Shown here: piece after piece, positions 8,376 to 16,790 of the stretch
How the letters are laid out: every line of letters begins with the position of its first letter
Numbering within the stretch: position 1 is the stretch's first letter
Made by a program: the position numbers and the translations under genes
The notes under the pieces: model-generated
The model's database searches: none
The model's input: the letters and a program-made list of their open reading frames with translations, nothing else
What the model was told of the DNA's origin: nothing
Assembly: GCF_010211745.1 (NCBI RefSeq)
Contig: NZ_PDWQ01000001.1
Coordinates: 754,501-818,500, forward strand
Length of the DNA: 64,000 bases
From: Pseudoxanthomonas kalamensis DSM 18571
GTDB lineage: Bacteria; Pseudomonadota; Gammaproteobacteria; Xanthomonadales; Xanthomonadaceae
Reading direction: 5' to 3'

Positions 8376-9461
8376 TCAGCGCTTCATGCAGCGCTGCCAG
8401 CGTTCATCGACGCGGTTGGCGAACCAGGCGGTGGTCAGGTTGCGGGTGATTTTCGGGCTTTGCAGTTTGATGCCGGGCAGTACCGCACGCGGCAATGGCT
8501 TGCCGGCGGCCTGTTCGGCCAGCTCGTATACGCGTCGGTACAGCGCGGTTTTCTCGAAGTCCGGCGAATCGCCTTTCTGCAGGGCGCGGCGGATCTCGCG
8601 CGCATCCATGTCCAGCCGTGTGGACAACGCGTGCACGGCGCGTTCGGTTGCACCGGGATGTTCCAGATCGGCGCCGGGCAGCAGCAGGTCGCCGTCCAGC
8701 GCCAGCTCAATCCCCGAGGCGCGGGCGACGGCGACCTGGAAAGCGGCGTTGCGGCTGGCGTACCAGCCGGCGTTGAAGTCGGCGTAGCGGTAGATCAGCG
8801 ATTCGTAGCTGGCCGGATAGTCCAGCAGGTGGGCGGTGCCGAAATACACGCCGCCGCGACGGGTGAACACCTCCTGGCGCACGCTGCCGGGCAACGGGTA
8901 AGGGTACTCGCGCGCATGCGCTTCGGCGAAGTCGATCGAGACCTGCATCGGACCGCCGGTATGTACCGGGTTGAAACCGCCCAGCAGGCGCTGGCCCATC
9001 GGCACGCGCGCGGTCATTTCCTCGAACAGCTCGCTCAGCTCGCGCTCGGTGCGTACCGTGTCGATCCGTTCGCCGTAGCTGCGGCCGTCCGGCGATTCCA
9101 GCTTCAGCGCCGTATCGACCACGAAACCCGGCACATGCAGGGTGGCGGCGCGCCTGCGCAGTTCCTCGCGGGCGATGCGGCCCAGGCCGGGCACCGCCGG
9201 ATCGGCCTGCCAGCCCGATTCCTGTTCGATCACCGCCAACACCGCGCAGATGTTGTCGGGCGTGGTGGCGAGGTCGCGTGCCGACAGTGCCACGTAGATA
9301 TCGTTGGCCCAGCCCTGGCGGTCGCCGGCACGGGCGGGAATCCGCCGTGCGATGTCGGCCTTGACCTCCTCGGGCGTGCGCTGCGGCAGTTGCGGGCCAC
9401 TAGCGCAAGCGCCGAGCAGCAAGGCGACCAGCGTGGCAGGAAGGAACAGGCGTCGGGACAT
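8376..9461 (-). CDS. DUF1615 family lipoprotein
   Basis: 361 residues with a lipoprotein signal (LLLGACAS, Cys19), so it is probably anchored in the outer membrane. The body contains AVIEQESGWQADP, reminiscent of the glutamate region of lytic transglycosylases, and GPMQVSIDFAE, which recalls their GxMQ motif. This fits the DUF1615 family, whose biochemical role is not established. Convergent with the NHL/M23 gene and divergent from the patatin gene. A peptidoglycan-lytic role is inference. Confidence 0.85.
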   Translation of the reverse strand: MSRRLFLPATLVALLLGACASGPQLPQRTPEEVKADIARRIPARAGDRQGWANDIYVALSARDLATTPDNICAVLAVIEQESGWQADPAVPGLGRIAREELRRRAATLHVPGFVVDTALKLESPDGRSYGERIDTVRTERELSELFEEMTARVPMGQRLLGGFNPVHTGGPMQVSIDFAEAHAREYPYPLPGSVRQEVFTRRGGVYFGTAHLLDYPASYESLIYRYADFNAGWYASRNAAFQVAVARASGIELALDGDLLLPGADLEHPGATERAVHALSTRLDMDAREIRRALQKGDSPDFEKTALYRRVYELAEQAAGKPLPRAVLPGIKLQSPKITRNLTTAWFANRVDERWQRCMKR

Positions 9462-9588
9462 GCGGCCATCAATACCTGCGGCAAGCCCAGAACGGCAAGC
9501 CGATGCGGCCGCCGGTACATCGGCGCTTCAGCTGCCGACCAGTCGGTGGCGGCTATGCTGGACGCCGTCTCCAGTGATCGAATTCGGC

Positions 9589-10605
9589 ATGAAGTCGCGC
9601 ATTTCCCTGCATTCCGTCCGTATCTTCGCGGTGGCTGGCTTGTTGACGGCACTGGCCGGTTGCGGTGGCGACGAAGTGCGCCCGGACCCGCCGCCACCAG
9701 TCGTGCAGGCACCGCCGCCGTTGAAGATCGGTCTGGCGCTGGGCGGCGGCGCGGCCAAGGGCTTCGCCCACATCGGCGTGATCAAGATGCTGGAAGCCAA
9801 TGGCATCAGGATCGACGTGGTCGCCGGCACCAGCGCCGGCAGCGTGGTCGGCGCGATGTATGCCAGCGGCATGGATGCGTTCACGATGCAGGAAAAGGCA
9901 CTGGCGCTGGACGAATCCAGCATCCGCGACGTGCGGCTGTTCTCCGGCGGGCTGATCCAGGGTCAGGCGCTGCAGGACTACGTCAACCGCGAGGTCGGCG
10001 GGCTGCCGATCGAACGCCTGCGCAAGCCGTTCGCGGCGGTGGCGACGCGGCTGGAAACCGGCGACCGCACCGTGTTCGTGCGCGGCAATACCGGCCAGGC
10101 GGTGCGCGCTTCGAGCAGCGTGCCCGGGGTGTTCGAACCGGTGGTTATCCGCGACCGCAACTACGTCGATGGCGGCGTGGTCAGCCCGGTGCCGGTGGAT
10201 GCCGCGCGCCAGCTTGGCGCCGATGTGGTGATCGCGGTGGACATTTCCACCAAGACCGACGGTAGTACGCCGACCAAGAGCATGGTCGGGATCGTCAACC
10301 AGTCGATCACCATCATGGGCCAGACCCTGGGCAAGCAGGAGCTGGCGCGTGCCGACGCGGTGATCCGCCCGCAGGTCAACGACATCGGCCCGGCCAGTTT
10401 CGAGCAACGCAACGCGGCGATCCTGCAGGGCGAGCGCGCGGCGCTGGCGGCGTTGCCGCAGATCCGTCGCGCACTGGCCGATGCCGAGCGCAAGCGCGCG
10501 CAGGCCGCGGCCGTCGCGCAACCGGCGACGGCGGAAAAGGACATCGACTGCGGCGACAGCTGGGTGCGGCGGCTGAATCCGTTCGCCAGGGACAAGGCTT
10601 GCTGA
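9589..10605 (+). CDS. Patatin-like phospholipase lipoprotein
   Basis: 338 residues. The signal peptide ends in LAGC (Cys25), and a proline-rich linker precedes the patatin domain. The oxyanion loop GGGAAKG lies at 52-58, the nucleophile elbow GTSAGS has Ser82, and the DGG of the catalytic dyad has Asp194. It is a predicted acyl hydrolase facing the periplasm, of the RssA/NTE-like group. The C-terminus carries two cysteines. ATG 9589 is chosen over an in-frame GTG at 9574 because it places the signal peptide correctly. Confidence 0.92.
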   Translation: MKSRISLHSVRIFAVAGLLTALAGCGGDEVRPDPPPPVVQAPPPLKIGLALGGGAAKGFAHIGVIKMLEANGIRIDVVAGTSAGSVVGAMYASGMDAFTMQEKALALDESSIRDVRLFSGGLIQGQALQDYVNREVGGLPIERLRKPFAAVATRLETGDRTVFVRGNTGQAVRASSSVPGVFEPVVIRDRNYVDGGVVSPVPVDAARQLGADVVIAVDISTKTDGSTPTKSMVGIVNQSITIMGQTLGKQELARADAVIRPQVNDIGPASFEQRNAAILQGERAALAALPQIRRALADAERKRAQAAAVAQPATAEKDIDCGDSWVRRLNPFARDKAC

Positions 10606-10681
10606 ACGCCGGTTGCGGCTGCAGTGTCCGCAGGTCAACGCGACGGCGGGACGCCCGTTCCCGGACAATCGGTTGCGGTGA

Positions 10682-11692
10682 ATGGACGGGCATGACGAGC
10701 GACACCATCGGCGGGGCGATGCGGGGCGGATCGGTGTGAGGGAGGCCTGGAGTTCCGGGCATCATGACCGTGGCATCGCGGCTGTCGTGGTGGTGCTGGT
10801 GCTGGCCTTGTTGCTGTCTCTGCTTCGCCTCGGCCCGGAAGGCGGGTCGGGTGCCGATGGCGAACGGATCCAGGTGCGTTTCCTGCGCCCGTTGCCGACG
10901 TATGCCGGGCCGGTCCCGCGGCAGCCGGCGGACACGGCGGTCGCGCCGTTGGCGCAGACACCTGCGATACCGGCACCTGCGGCGAGGATTGCGGCGCGAC
11001 CGGACAGTCGTGACGAAGCGGCATCGACAACGATAGCGACAACGCCGGCTGCGGAAGGCCTGTACACCCGACAAGGGCAGGTACGGATCGCCGATGCGGT
11101 CGAGCTGACGCCGGAGTTCGCCGCGCATCCGCCGGGGGTGACGAACGAGCGCGAACGCCACCAAGCCGAACGGGTGCTGGAGCGCAGGAATCCGGTGGAA
11201 TATCGCGAGACGGTATTCGACCAGGCCAAACGCGACCTGGCTGGCGGGCAGAGCAGGATCGAAGAGATCATCTTCGGCAAGGACCGCCAGGCCATCGCCG
11301 CGCGGCCGCCGCCAGAGGTGCGCTTCAACCCGGCCCTGCATGAACGTAGCGCCGACCTCGGCAGCGAGGCGACCGGGAATGCCTACCAGGCCGCGCCGAT
11401 CGCGTTCGAGAAGGCACCCGGGTTGGACGGCGAAGCCAGCCGGCGGATCCGCAGCGGCATCGCCGAGGTCGAGAAGCGTCACGCCGGTTGCGACGGCGCG
11501 CGCCGGCAGCATCTGCTGGAACCGGCACGCCGGCATCTGGCCGACCTGGAACGGACCGAATACGCCCATGCTCACGGTGCCGACCCGGTGCAGGCCGAGC
11601 ACCTGCTGCCGCGCCAGGCCGACAGCGCCTACAACCTGGCGCGCCGCGCGCTGTGGTACGCCCGCGACCAACTGCAGGCCTGTCGCGGCTAG
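10682..11692 (+). CDS. Unknown single-pass membrane protein
   Basis: 336 residues that I do not recognise. One hydrophobic helix at about residues 31-50 (AAVVVVLVLALLLSLL) is followed by a low-complexity Ala/Pro/Thr linker and a charged, mostly helical C-terminal half with only two cysteines (HAGCDG and the terminal QACRG). Third-position GC bias and the continuous open frame support a real gene. The true start could be downstream, nearer the membrane helix (an in-frame GTG lies near 10736). It lies 76 bases after the patatin gene and may be co-transcribed. No function is proposed. Confidence 0.6.
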   Translation: MDGHDERHHRRGDAGRIGVREAWSSGHHDRGIAAVVVVLVLALLLSLLRLGPEGGSGADGERIQVRFLRPLPTYAGPVPRQPADTAVAPLAQTPAIPAPAARIAARPDSRDEAASTTIATTPAAEGLYTRQGQVRIADAVELTPEFAAHPPGVTNERERHQAERVLERRNPVEYRETVFDQAKRDLAGGQSRIEEIIFGKDRQAIAARPPPEVRFNPALHERSADLGSEATGNAYQAAPIAFEKAPGLDGEASRRIRSGIAEVEKRHAGCDGARRQHLLEPARRHLADLERTEYAHAHGADPVQAEHLLPRQADSAYNLARRALWYARDQLQACRG

Positions 11693-11730
11693 GGCAGTAT
11701 CCGAAGCGGACTCGGGCGGACGATTCTCGT

Positions 11731-12126
11731 CTATAACCCGCCCGGGGCTCCCGTTGCGCCGACCCGTTGGCGCTCCCCCTGCATGTCATGCAGGGCCCTG
11801 ACTTCCAGGCTGCCGTAGTGAATCCACGGGAACTCGTGCGCCACCTGCACCGCGGTTTCGATGTCAGGGGCCTCGATCAGGTTGAAGCCGGCCAGGATTT
11901 CCTTGGTCTCGGCGAACGGTCCGTCGGTGACCCGCGACAGGCCATGGCGGGAGCGCACGGTGCGCGCCGTGGTCGGCGGTTCCAGTTTCTGCGCGGCCAG
12001 CAGGATGCCGCGCGCCTGCAACTCGGCGGCGTGCTCCAGGCAACCGCGCATCAGGCGGTCGTATTCCTCGGCCGGCAGGGCGGCGAGCAGGTCGGGGTCG
12101 GTATAGACCAGCAGCAGGTATTGCAT
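11731..12126 (-). CDS. YCII/DGPF-domain protein
   Basis: 131 residues with the ferredoxin-like YCII fold signature: MQYLLLVYTDPDLLAALP at the start and a DGPFAETKEILAGF motif, as in the DGPF (COG3795) group. Members are small dimeric cytoplasmic proteins, typically encoded next to ECF sigma factors, with no settled enzymatic role. It is divergent from a second DGPF gene (12337) and belongs to the same module as the ECF factor at 13678. The start MQYLLLVY is chosen by family alignment; the open frame runs well upstream. Confidence 0.88.
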   Translation of the reverse strand: MQYLLLVYTDPDLLAALPAEEYDRLMRGCLEHAAELQARGILLAAQKLEPPTTARTVRSRHGLSRVTDGPFAETKEILAGFNLIEAPDIETAVQVAHEFPWIHYGSLEVRALHDMQGERQRVGATGAPGGL

Positions 12127-12336
12127 GCCGGGCTCCGGCAGGGCGGGAAGGCCATGATGCCCGAAGACTGCGGCTGGCTTGTGAATGTGATTGCTGCGCG
12201 GCAGCGGGCGTTCCGGCACCGGCGGTGAAAAAATTTTCGTCCAGGCGTCGATTTTCGTCATTCCCGTTCGTCGTATGCCATGAGAGCGGTCGATCCGGCC
12301 GACGAACAGGCAAACGAAACCCAGGGAGACAGCGCA

Positions 12337-12762
12337 ATGAGAGTGATGGCCATGGTACGCGCCACGACGGCGTCGGAAGCCGAACAGATGCCCGACACCG
12401 CCTTGCTGGAGGCGATGGGCAATTTCAACGAGGAACTGGTCCGGGCCGGGGTGATGCTGGCTGGCGAGGGCCTGCGTGCCAGCCGCCACGGCGCGCGGAT
12501 CCGCTACCACGGGGCTACGCGCACGGTGATCGACGGGCCGTTCACCGAAACCAATGAACTGATTGCGGGCTTCTGGCTGTGGCAGGTGCGCTCGATGGAC
12601 GAGGCGCTCGAATGGGCGCGACGCTGTCCGCCGCCGCTGGATGGCGAGTGCGAGATCGAACTGCGTCCGCTGTATGAAGCCGAGGATTTCGGCGAGGCCA
12701 TGACCCCCGAACTGCGCAAACTGGAAGCACGACTGCGCCAGCGCCTGCAAGGCGGCGACTGA
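12337..12762 (+). CDS. YCII/DGPF-domain protein
   Basis: 141 residues starting MRVMAMVRATTASEAEQMP, with the DGPFTETNELIAGFW signature near residue 70. It is a paralogue of the protein encoded divergently at 11731. AGGGAG (12323-12328) precedes the ATG. It opens a plus-strand run with the PhnB-like, DUF1428 and ECF sigma genes. Such proteins accompany this class of sigma factor, but the mechanism is unknown. Confidence 0.88.
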   Translation: MRVMAMVRATTASEAEQMPDTALLEAMGNFNEELVRAGVMLAGEGLRASRHGARIRYHGATRTVIDGPFTETNELIAGFWLWQVRSMDEALEWARRCPPPLDGECEIELRPLYEAEDFGEAMTPELRKLEARLRQRLQGGD

Positions 12763-12806
12763 GGCCGCTGCGCACAAATGCCACGACCACCGACAAGGAG
12801 AACGAG

Positions 12807-13238
12807 ATGAAACTGATGCCGTACCTGATGTTCACCAAGGGCGCCTGCCACGAGGCGTTCATGTTCTACGCACAAGCCCTTGGTGGCGAGATCGTCTCAC
12901 TGATCCGCTACAGCGACATGCCCGACTCCCCCGAGCACATTCCACCGGAAAGCCTGGAGAGGATCGCCAATATTCACCTCATCGCCGGCGGCGCATCGAT
13001 CATGGGCAGCGACAACGTCATGGGCGGGGCTGCCGCTGATGATGACGATGGCCGCAATGACACCACGGTCAATGTCGAAGTCGAAACCGTCGAGGATGCC
13101 GAGCGCGTGTTCGCCGCGCTGTCCGCCGGCGGACAGATACGGATGCCGTTGGCGGAAACCCCGTGGGCGATACGTTTCGGCATGTTCGAGGACCGCTACG
13201 GCAAGCCGTGGATGGTCAATTGCATGAAAACGCCGTGA
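12807..13238 (+). CDS. PhnB-like VOC-fold protein
   Basis: 143 residues. MPYLMFTKGACHEAFMFY and the C-terminal RFGMFEDRYGKPWMVN are typical of the PhnB/3-demethylubiquinone-methyltransferase-like branch of the vicinal oxygen chelate superfamily. The metal-ligand pattern is not conserved enough to name a reaction. AAGGAG lies a few bases upstream of the ATG. Located 44 bases after the DGPF gene in the same direction and probably co-transcribed with the ECF sigma module. Confidence 0.88.
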   Translation: MKLMPYLMFTKGACHEAFMFYAQALGGEIVSLIRYSDMPDSPEHIPPESLERIANIHLIAGGASIMGSDNVMGGAAADDDDGRNDTTVNVEVETVEDAERVFAALSAGGQIRMPLAETPWAIRFGMFEDRYGKPWMVNCMKTP

Positions 13239-13274
13239 GCGGTTTCGCAAATTCACCCCGACAGGAGAACGAAC

Positions 13275-13631
13275 ATGAGCTACGTGGACGGATTCGTGGT
13301 ACCGGTGCCGATGGCACGACTGGACGAGTACAGGAAAATGGCGCGGCTGGGCCGCAAGGTGTGGATGGAGCATGGCGCGCTGGCCTACCACGAATGCATC
13401 GCGGACGACGTGCCGGTCGGCAAGCTGACCTCGTTTCCGAAGTCGGTCAAGCTGAAGGAGGACGAGGTCGTGGTGTTCTCGTACATCGTCTACAAGTCGC
13501 GCGCGCACCGGGACAAGGTCAACAAGCTGGCGATGAACGACAAGCGCTTCGCGAAGATGGATTTCAAGAGCATGCCGTTTGATGGGAAGCGGATGATCTA
13601 CGGCGGCTTCAAGACCCTGGTTTCGACCTGA
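13275..13631 (+). CDS. DUF1428 family protein
   Basis: 118 residues starting MSYVDGFVVPVPMARLDEY, the hallmark N-terminus of DUF1428, and ending with FDGKRMIYGGFKTLV. The family is small, cytoplasmic and of the dimeric alpha/beta-barrel type, with no proven function. ACAGGAG precedes the ATG. It lies between the PhnB-like and sigma-factor genes, on the same strand. Confidence 0.93.
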   Translation: MSYVDGFVVPVPMARLDEYRKMARLGRKVWMEHGALAYHECIADDVPVGKLTSFPKSVKLKEDEVVVFSYIVYKSRAHRDKVNKLAMNDKRFAKMDFKSMPFDGKRMIYGGFKTLVST

Positions 13632-13677
13632 AACCCGGTATTGCCATCGTGATGGCGCGGTGGTGTCATCCCCCGCC

Positions 13678-14934
13678 ATGACGGGTTTGCACGCGAAACT
13701 GGACACGTTGTGGCGGTTGGAGTCGCCGCGCATCGTCGCCCGTCTGGCGAGGATGACCGGCGACGTCGGCGCGGCCGAGGAACTGTCGCAGGACGTGTTG
13801 CTGGCCGCGTTGGAGCGCTGGCCACGCGACGGCGTGCCGGACAATCCGGCCGCCTGGCTGACCACGGCGGCCAGGCGGCGCGGCATCGACCATCTGCGCC
13901 AGCGGCGCCTGCGTGCGGACAAGCACGTCCTGCTGGCGAGCGAAACGGAAGATGATGCCATGGCCTGGATCGACGAGGATCGGCTGGACGAGGGCATCGA
14001 CGACGACCTGCTGCGGCTGGTGTTCGTCGCCTGCCATCCGGTGCTGCCGCCGGACGCGCGGGTGGCGCTGACCCTGCGCCTGCTGTGCGGCCTGGGTACC
14101 GACGAGATCGCGCGTGCCTACCTGCAGTCCGAAGCCACCATCGCCCAGCGTATCGTCCGCGCCAAGCGCATGCTGGCGCAGAAGCGGGTGCCGTTCGAAG
14201 TGCCGCGCAAGGACGAACTGGACGAGCGCCTGGACTCGGTGCTGGAGGTGGTCTATCTGGTCTTCAACGAAGGCTATTCGGCCAGCGCCGGCGAGGACTG
14301 GATGCGCCCGGCACTGTGCGAGGAAGCCTTGCGTCTGGGGCGCGTGTTGTGCGCATTGATGCCGCGGGCGGCCGAAGTGCATGGCCTGCTTGCGTTGATG
14401 GAATTGCAGGCATCGCGGTTGCGCGCGCGCAGCGGTCGCGATGGCCGACCGGTGCTGCTGCAGGACCAGGACCGCAGCCGCTGGGACCGGCTGCAGATCG
14501 CGCGCGGACTGGCGACCCTGCAGCAGGCGCTGCGGCTGGGTGGTGCGCAGGAACCGTACACACTGCAGGCGTCGATCGCCGCCTGTCATGCCACCGCGAC
14601 CCGCGCCGAACGGACTGACTGGGCCCGTATCGCCGCCCTGTATGCGCAATTGGCCAAGGCGATGCCGTCGCCGGTGGTCGAACTGAACCGCGCGGCGGCG
14701 ATCGGCCATGCGCAGGGCGCGCAGGCGGCGTTGCCGCTGGTCGATGCGCTGGTGGACGAGCCCCTGCTGCGCGACTACCCGCAGCTGCCGGCCTTGCGTG
14801 GCGATCTGCTGGAGCGGCTGCAGCGCCATGCCGAGGCGCGGATCGAATTCGAACGCGCCGCCGCGCTGACCCGCAATGCCGGCGAACGCATGCAGATGCA
14901 GGCGCGCGCCCACGCCTGCCGGCAGCGGGAATGA
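13678..14934 (+). CDS. ECF-type RNA polymerase sigma factor with C-terminal TPR-like domain (ECF42-like)
   Basis: 418 residues, far longer than a minimal ECF sigma. Region 2 is at about residues 15-85 (AEELSQDVLLAALERWP, AWLTTAARRRGIDHLR) and region 4 at about 110-175 (TLRLLCGLGTDEIARAYL, ATIAQRIVRAKRML). A long helical C-terminal extension (~180-418) contains VVYLVFNEGYSAS and VVELNRAAAIG. This arrangement, and linkage to DGPF proteins, is known for the ECF42 group, in which the C-terminal domain replaces an anti-sigma factor as the control element. The start is ATG 13678; an upstream GTG at 13660 is in frame but has no better signal. Confidence 0.92.
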   Translation: MTGLHAKLDTLWRLESPRIVARLARMTGDVGAAEELSQDVLLAALERWPRDGVPDNPAAWLTTAARRRGIDHLRQRRLRADKHVLLASETEDDAMAWIDEDRLDEGIDDDLLRLVFVACHPVLPPDARVALTLRLLCGLGTDEIARAYLQSEATIAQRIVRAKRMLAQKRVPFEVPRKDELDERLDSVLEVVYLVFNEGYSASAGEDWMRPALCEEALRLGRVLCALMPRAAEVHGLLALMELQASRLRARSGRDGRPVLLQDQDRSRWDRLQIARGLATLQQALRLGGAQEPYTLQASIAACHATATRAERTDWARIAALYAQLAKAMPSPVVELNRAAAIGHAQGAQAALPLVDALVDEPLLRDYPQLPALRGDLLERLQRHAEARIEFERAAALTRNAGERMQMQARAHACRQRE

Positions 14935-14946
14935 TGCGGCCGGGGT

Positions 14947-15195
14947 TCAGGCCGGATTCTTGTACCAGACGACCACTTCGCCGGTGTACTTCATCGTGAT
15001 CGGCTTGCCGCGGCGGTCCAGCGCGCGTCCGGCCTGCACCCGGATCCAGCCCTCGCTGATGCAGTATTCCTCGACGTTGTCGCGCTCCACGCCGTTGAAA
15101 CGCACACCGACGCCGCGGTCCAGGGCGGCGGCATCGTGATAGCGGCTGTCCTCGTCCACGGCCAGTCGATCGGGGGGCGTATCGGTTGCGGTCAT
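14947..15195 (-). CDS. DUF3297 family protein
   Basis: 82 residues. RFNGVERDNVEEYCISEGWIRV and LDRRGKPITMKYTGEV place it in DUF3297, small soluble proteins of proteobacteria with no assigned activity. It is the last gene of the minus-strand run DUF3016, msrB, DUF4031, DUF3297 and converges on the ECF sigma gene with only 12 bases between the stops. Confidence 0.9.
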   Translation of the reverse strand: MTATDTPPDRLAVDEDSRYHDAAALDRGVGVRFNGVERDNVEEYCISEGWIRVQAGRALDRRGKPITMKYTGEVVVWYKNPA

Positions 15196-15238
15196 CGTCG
15201 GCAGGAGCGGATGCGGAAAGGGCCGACAATGTAGCAGG

Positions 15239-15523
15239 TCAGGGTGCCTGGCCGCGTCCCTGCGCCTTGGCGCGGGCGATCACCACACGCATCTGCTCGC
15301 GATCGCGATGGCGGGAAATGGCCACCGCGCCCAGTTGCAGCGCCTGCTCGCGCAGCGGTGCCGGCAGGTCGTAGTGCGCGCCGCTGGTCTTGTCCTGGAA
15401 GGCGCGCCGTGGAATGCCCAGCGCGGCGGCGAAGGCGTGCAGTTCGTCCAGGGTGTCGGCCATCAGGTGCGCCCAGCGCTGCCCGCGCCACGGCGTCACC
15501 GCGTCGTCGACGTAGACCGCCAC
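15239..15523 (-). CDS. DUF4031 family protein
   Basis: 94 residues from a GTG start (MAVYVDDAVTPWRGQRW). This N-terminus and the FQDKTSGAHYDLPAPLR motif are typical of DUF4031. Function is unknown. It begins four bases after the msrB stop, so it is very likely translated from the same message. Confidence 0.9.
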   Translation of the reverse strand: MAVYVDDAVTPWRGQRWAHLMADTLDELHAFAAALGIPRRAFQDKTSGAHYDLPAPLREQALQLGAVAISRHRDREQMRVVIARAKAQGRGQAP

Positions 15524-15527
15524 CGGG

Positions 15528-15995
15528 TCAGTCGGCCGGGCCGGCGTCGGCGCCGCCGCGCTGCAACAGATCGGGCAGGGGCTGGCCGCGATCGGTGAAG
15601 GTCAGCGACACCGAATTCAGGCAATGCCGTTCGCCGGTCGGCGGCGGGCCGTCCGGGAATACATGCCCGAGATGACTGCCGCAGCGGGCGCAGACTTCCT
15701 CGGTGCGGGTCATGCCGTGGCTGCTGTCGCGCAGGTAGCGGATGTGCTGCGGGTGGTAGGGCTGGAAGAAGCTGGGCCAGCCAGTACCGGAATCGAACTT
15801 GGCGCTGGAGCGGAACAGCGGCAGGCCGCAGAAGCGGCAGCTGTAGACGCCTTCGCGCTTGTTGTCGAGGAACACGCCGCAGAACGGCGCCTCGGTGCCG
15901 TGGCTCAACAGCACATGGCGTTCTTCCGGCGACAGCTCCGCCGTCAGCCGCGCGCGCTGCGTGTCGTCCGGCGGAGTCAGGTCGAAGTCCGTCAT
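15528..15995 (-). CDS. msrB: Peptide-methionine (R)-S-oxide reductase
   Basis: 155 residues. It reduces the R-epimer of methionine sulfoxide in oxidised proteins. Two CxxC zinc-binding pairs are present (Cys53/Cys56 in CRFCG and Cys102/Cys105 in CARCG), along with the [10 protein letters not shown] motif and the catalytic cysteine in RHCLNSVSL (Cys125). No signal peptide is seen, so it is cytoplasmic. The ATG at 15995 (MTDFDLTPP) is preferred to an upstream in-frame start that would overlap the DUF3016 gene. Grouped with DUF3016, DUF4031 and DUF3297. Confidence 0.96.
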   Translation of the reverse strand: MTDFDLTPPDDTQRARLTAELSPEERHVLLSHGTEAPFCGVFLDNKREGVYSCRFCGLPLFRSSAKFDSGTGWPSFFQPYHPQHIRYLRDSSHGMTRTEEVCARCGSHLGHVFPDGPPPTGERHCLNSVSLTFTDRGQPLPDLLQRGGADAGPAD

Positions 15996-16005
15996 CGCGG
16001 GCGGG

Positions 16006-16575
16006 TCATTCGCCCTTCGGTTCGCGGATCGCACGCAGGCCGTTGCGGGTCCAGTCGTCGATCATGTTCTTTTCGTAGCGCAGCATGTCGCTGTCGCGGT
16101 ACATCGAGCTGTGCATCAGGAAGCCGGTGTCGGCCAGTTTGCTGTCGCTTTCGGCGATGATCTGGCCGTCGGCATTGCGCAGCACGTAACTCAGCTCCAT
16201 CCGTGGCGGATACATGTCGCGAACGATGCGGACATGGTCCAGATTCGGTCCGCGCCCCGGCTCGTAATGCCCGGCACGGGTGATGTCGGTGATGTTGACG
16301 CTCAGGGTTTCGCCCGGCGCCAGCTGCTTGGCGGCACTTTCGCGCAGGTGTTCGGCCAGATCCACGACCCAATTGCCGCGCTTGGCTTCCCAGCTGTTGC
16401 CGCTGAACTTGATCTCGCTGAACTCGTTCGGATCGGTCCAGGTCACCGAGACCGGACCTTCCTCGGGCAGGCTGCGCGGATAGTCGGCGTCGGTGACCGA
16501 AACGCTGCGGGCGTGGCCGGTGACGACCGTGCCCAGGCCAAGGGCCAGGGTGAACATCAGAGCGGCGATTTTCAT
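16006..16575 (-). CDS. DUF3016 family exported protein
   Basis: 189 residues with a cleavable signal peptide ([22 protein letters not shown]). The mature part has [17 protein letters not shown] and [21 protein letters not shown], typical of DUF3016, a periplasmic family of unknown role. It is the first gene of the msrB operon, with 10 bases to the msrB start. A GGAG lies just upstream of its ATG. Confidence 0.88.
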   Translation of the reverse strand: MKIAALMFTLALGLGTVVTGHARSVSVTDADYPRSLPEEGPVSVTWTDPNEFSEIKFSGNSWEAKRGNWVVDLAEHLRESAAKQLAPGETLSVNITDITRAGHYEPGRGPNLDHVRIVRDMYPPRMELSYVLRNADGQIIAESDSKLADTGFLMHSSMYRDSDMLRYEKNMIDDWTRNGLRAIREPKGE

Positions 16576-16790
16576 GGGAACTCCGGGGGAATCGGCAATG
16601 TGAGAATTCTGCGCCGGCCGACCAATGCGCAGCAATCCTCGAAGCCATCGCAGTTGCGCGGGGTTCAGGCGCGCGTAGTGCGCGACACGGTCCGCAAGTT
16701 GCGATGCAGCATTCCGTTTTCGACCTTGCGCAGCCAGTCGCTCGCGGGTCGAATGATGACCTTCCCCCGATGCTTCGCAGGCGACTGTCC

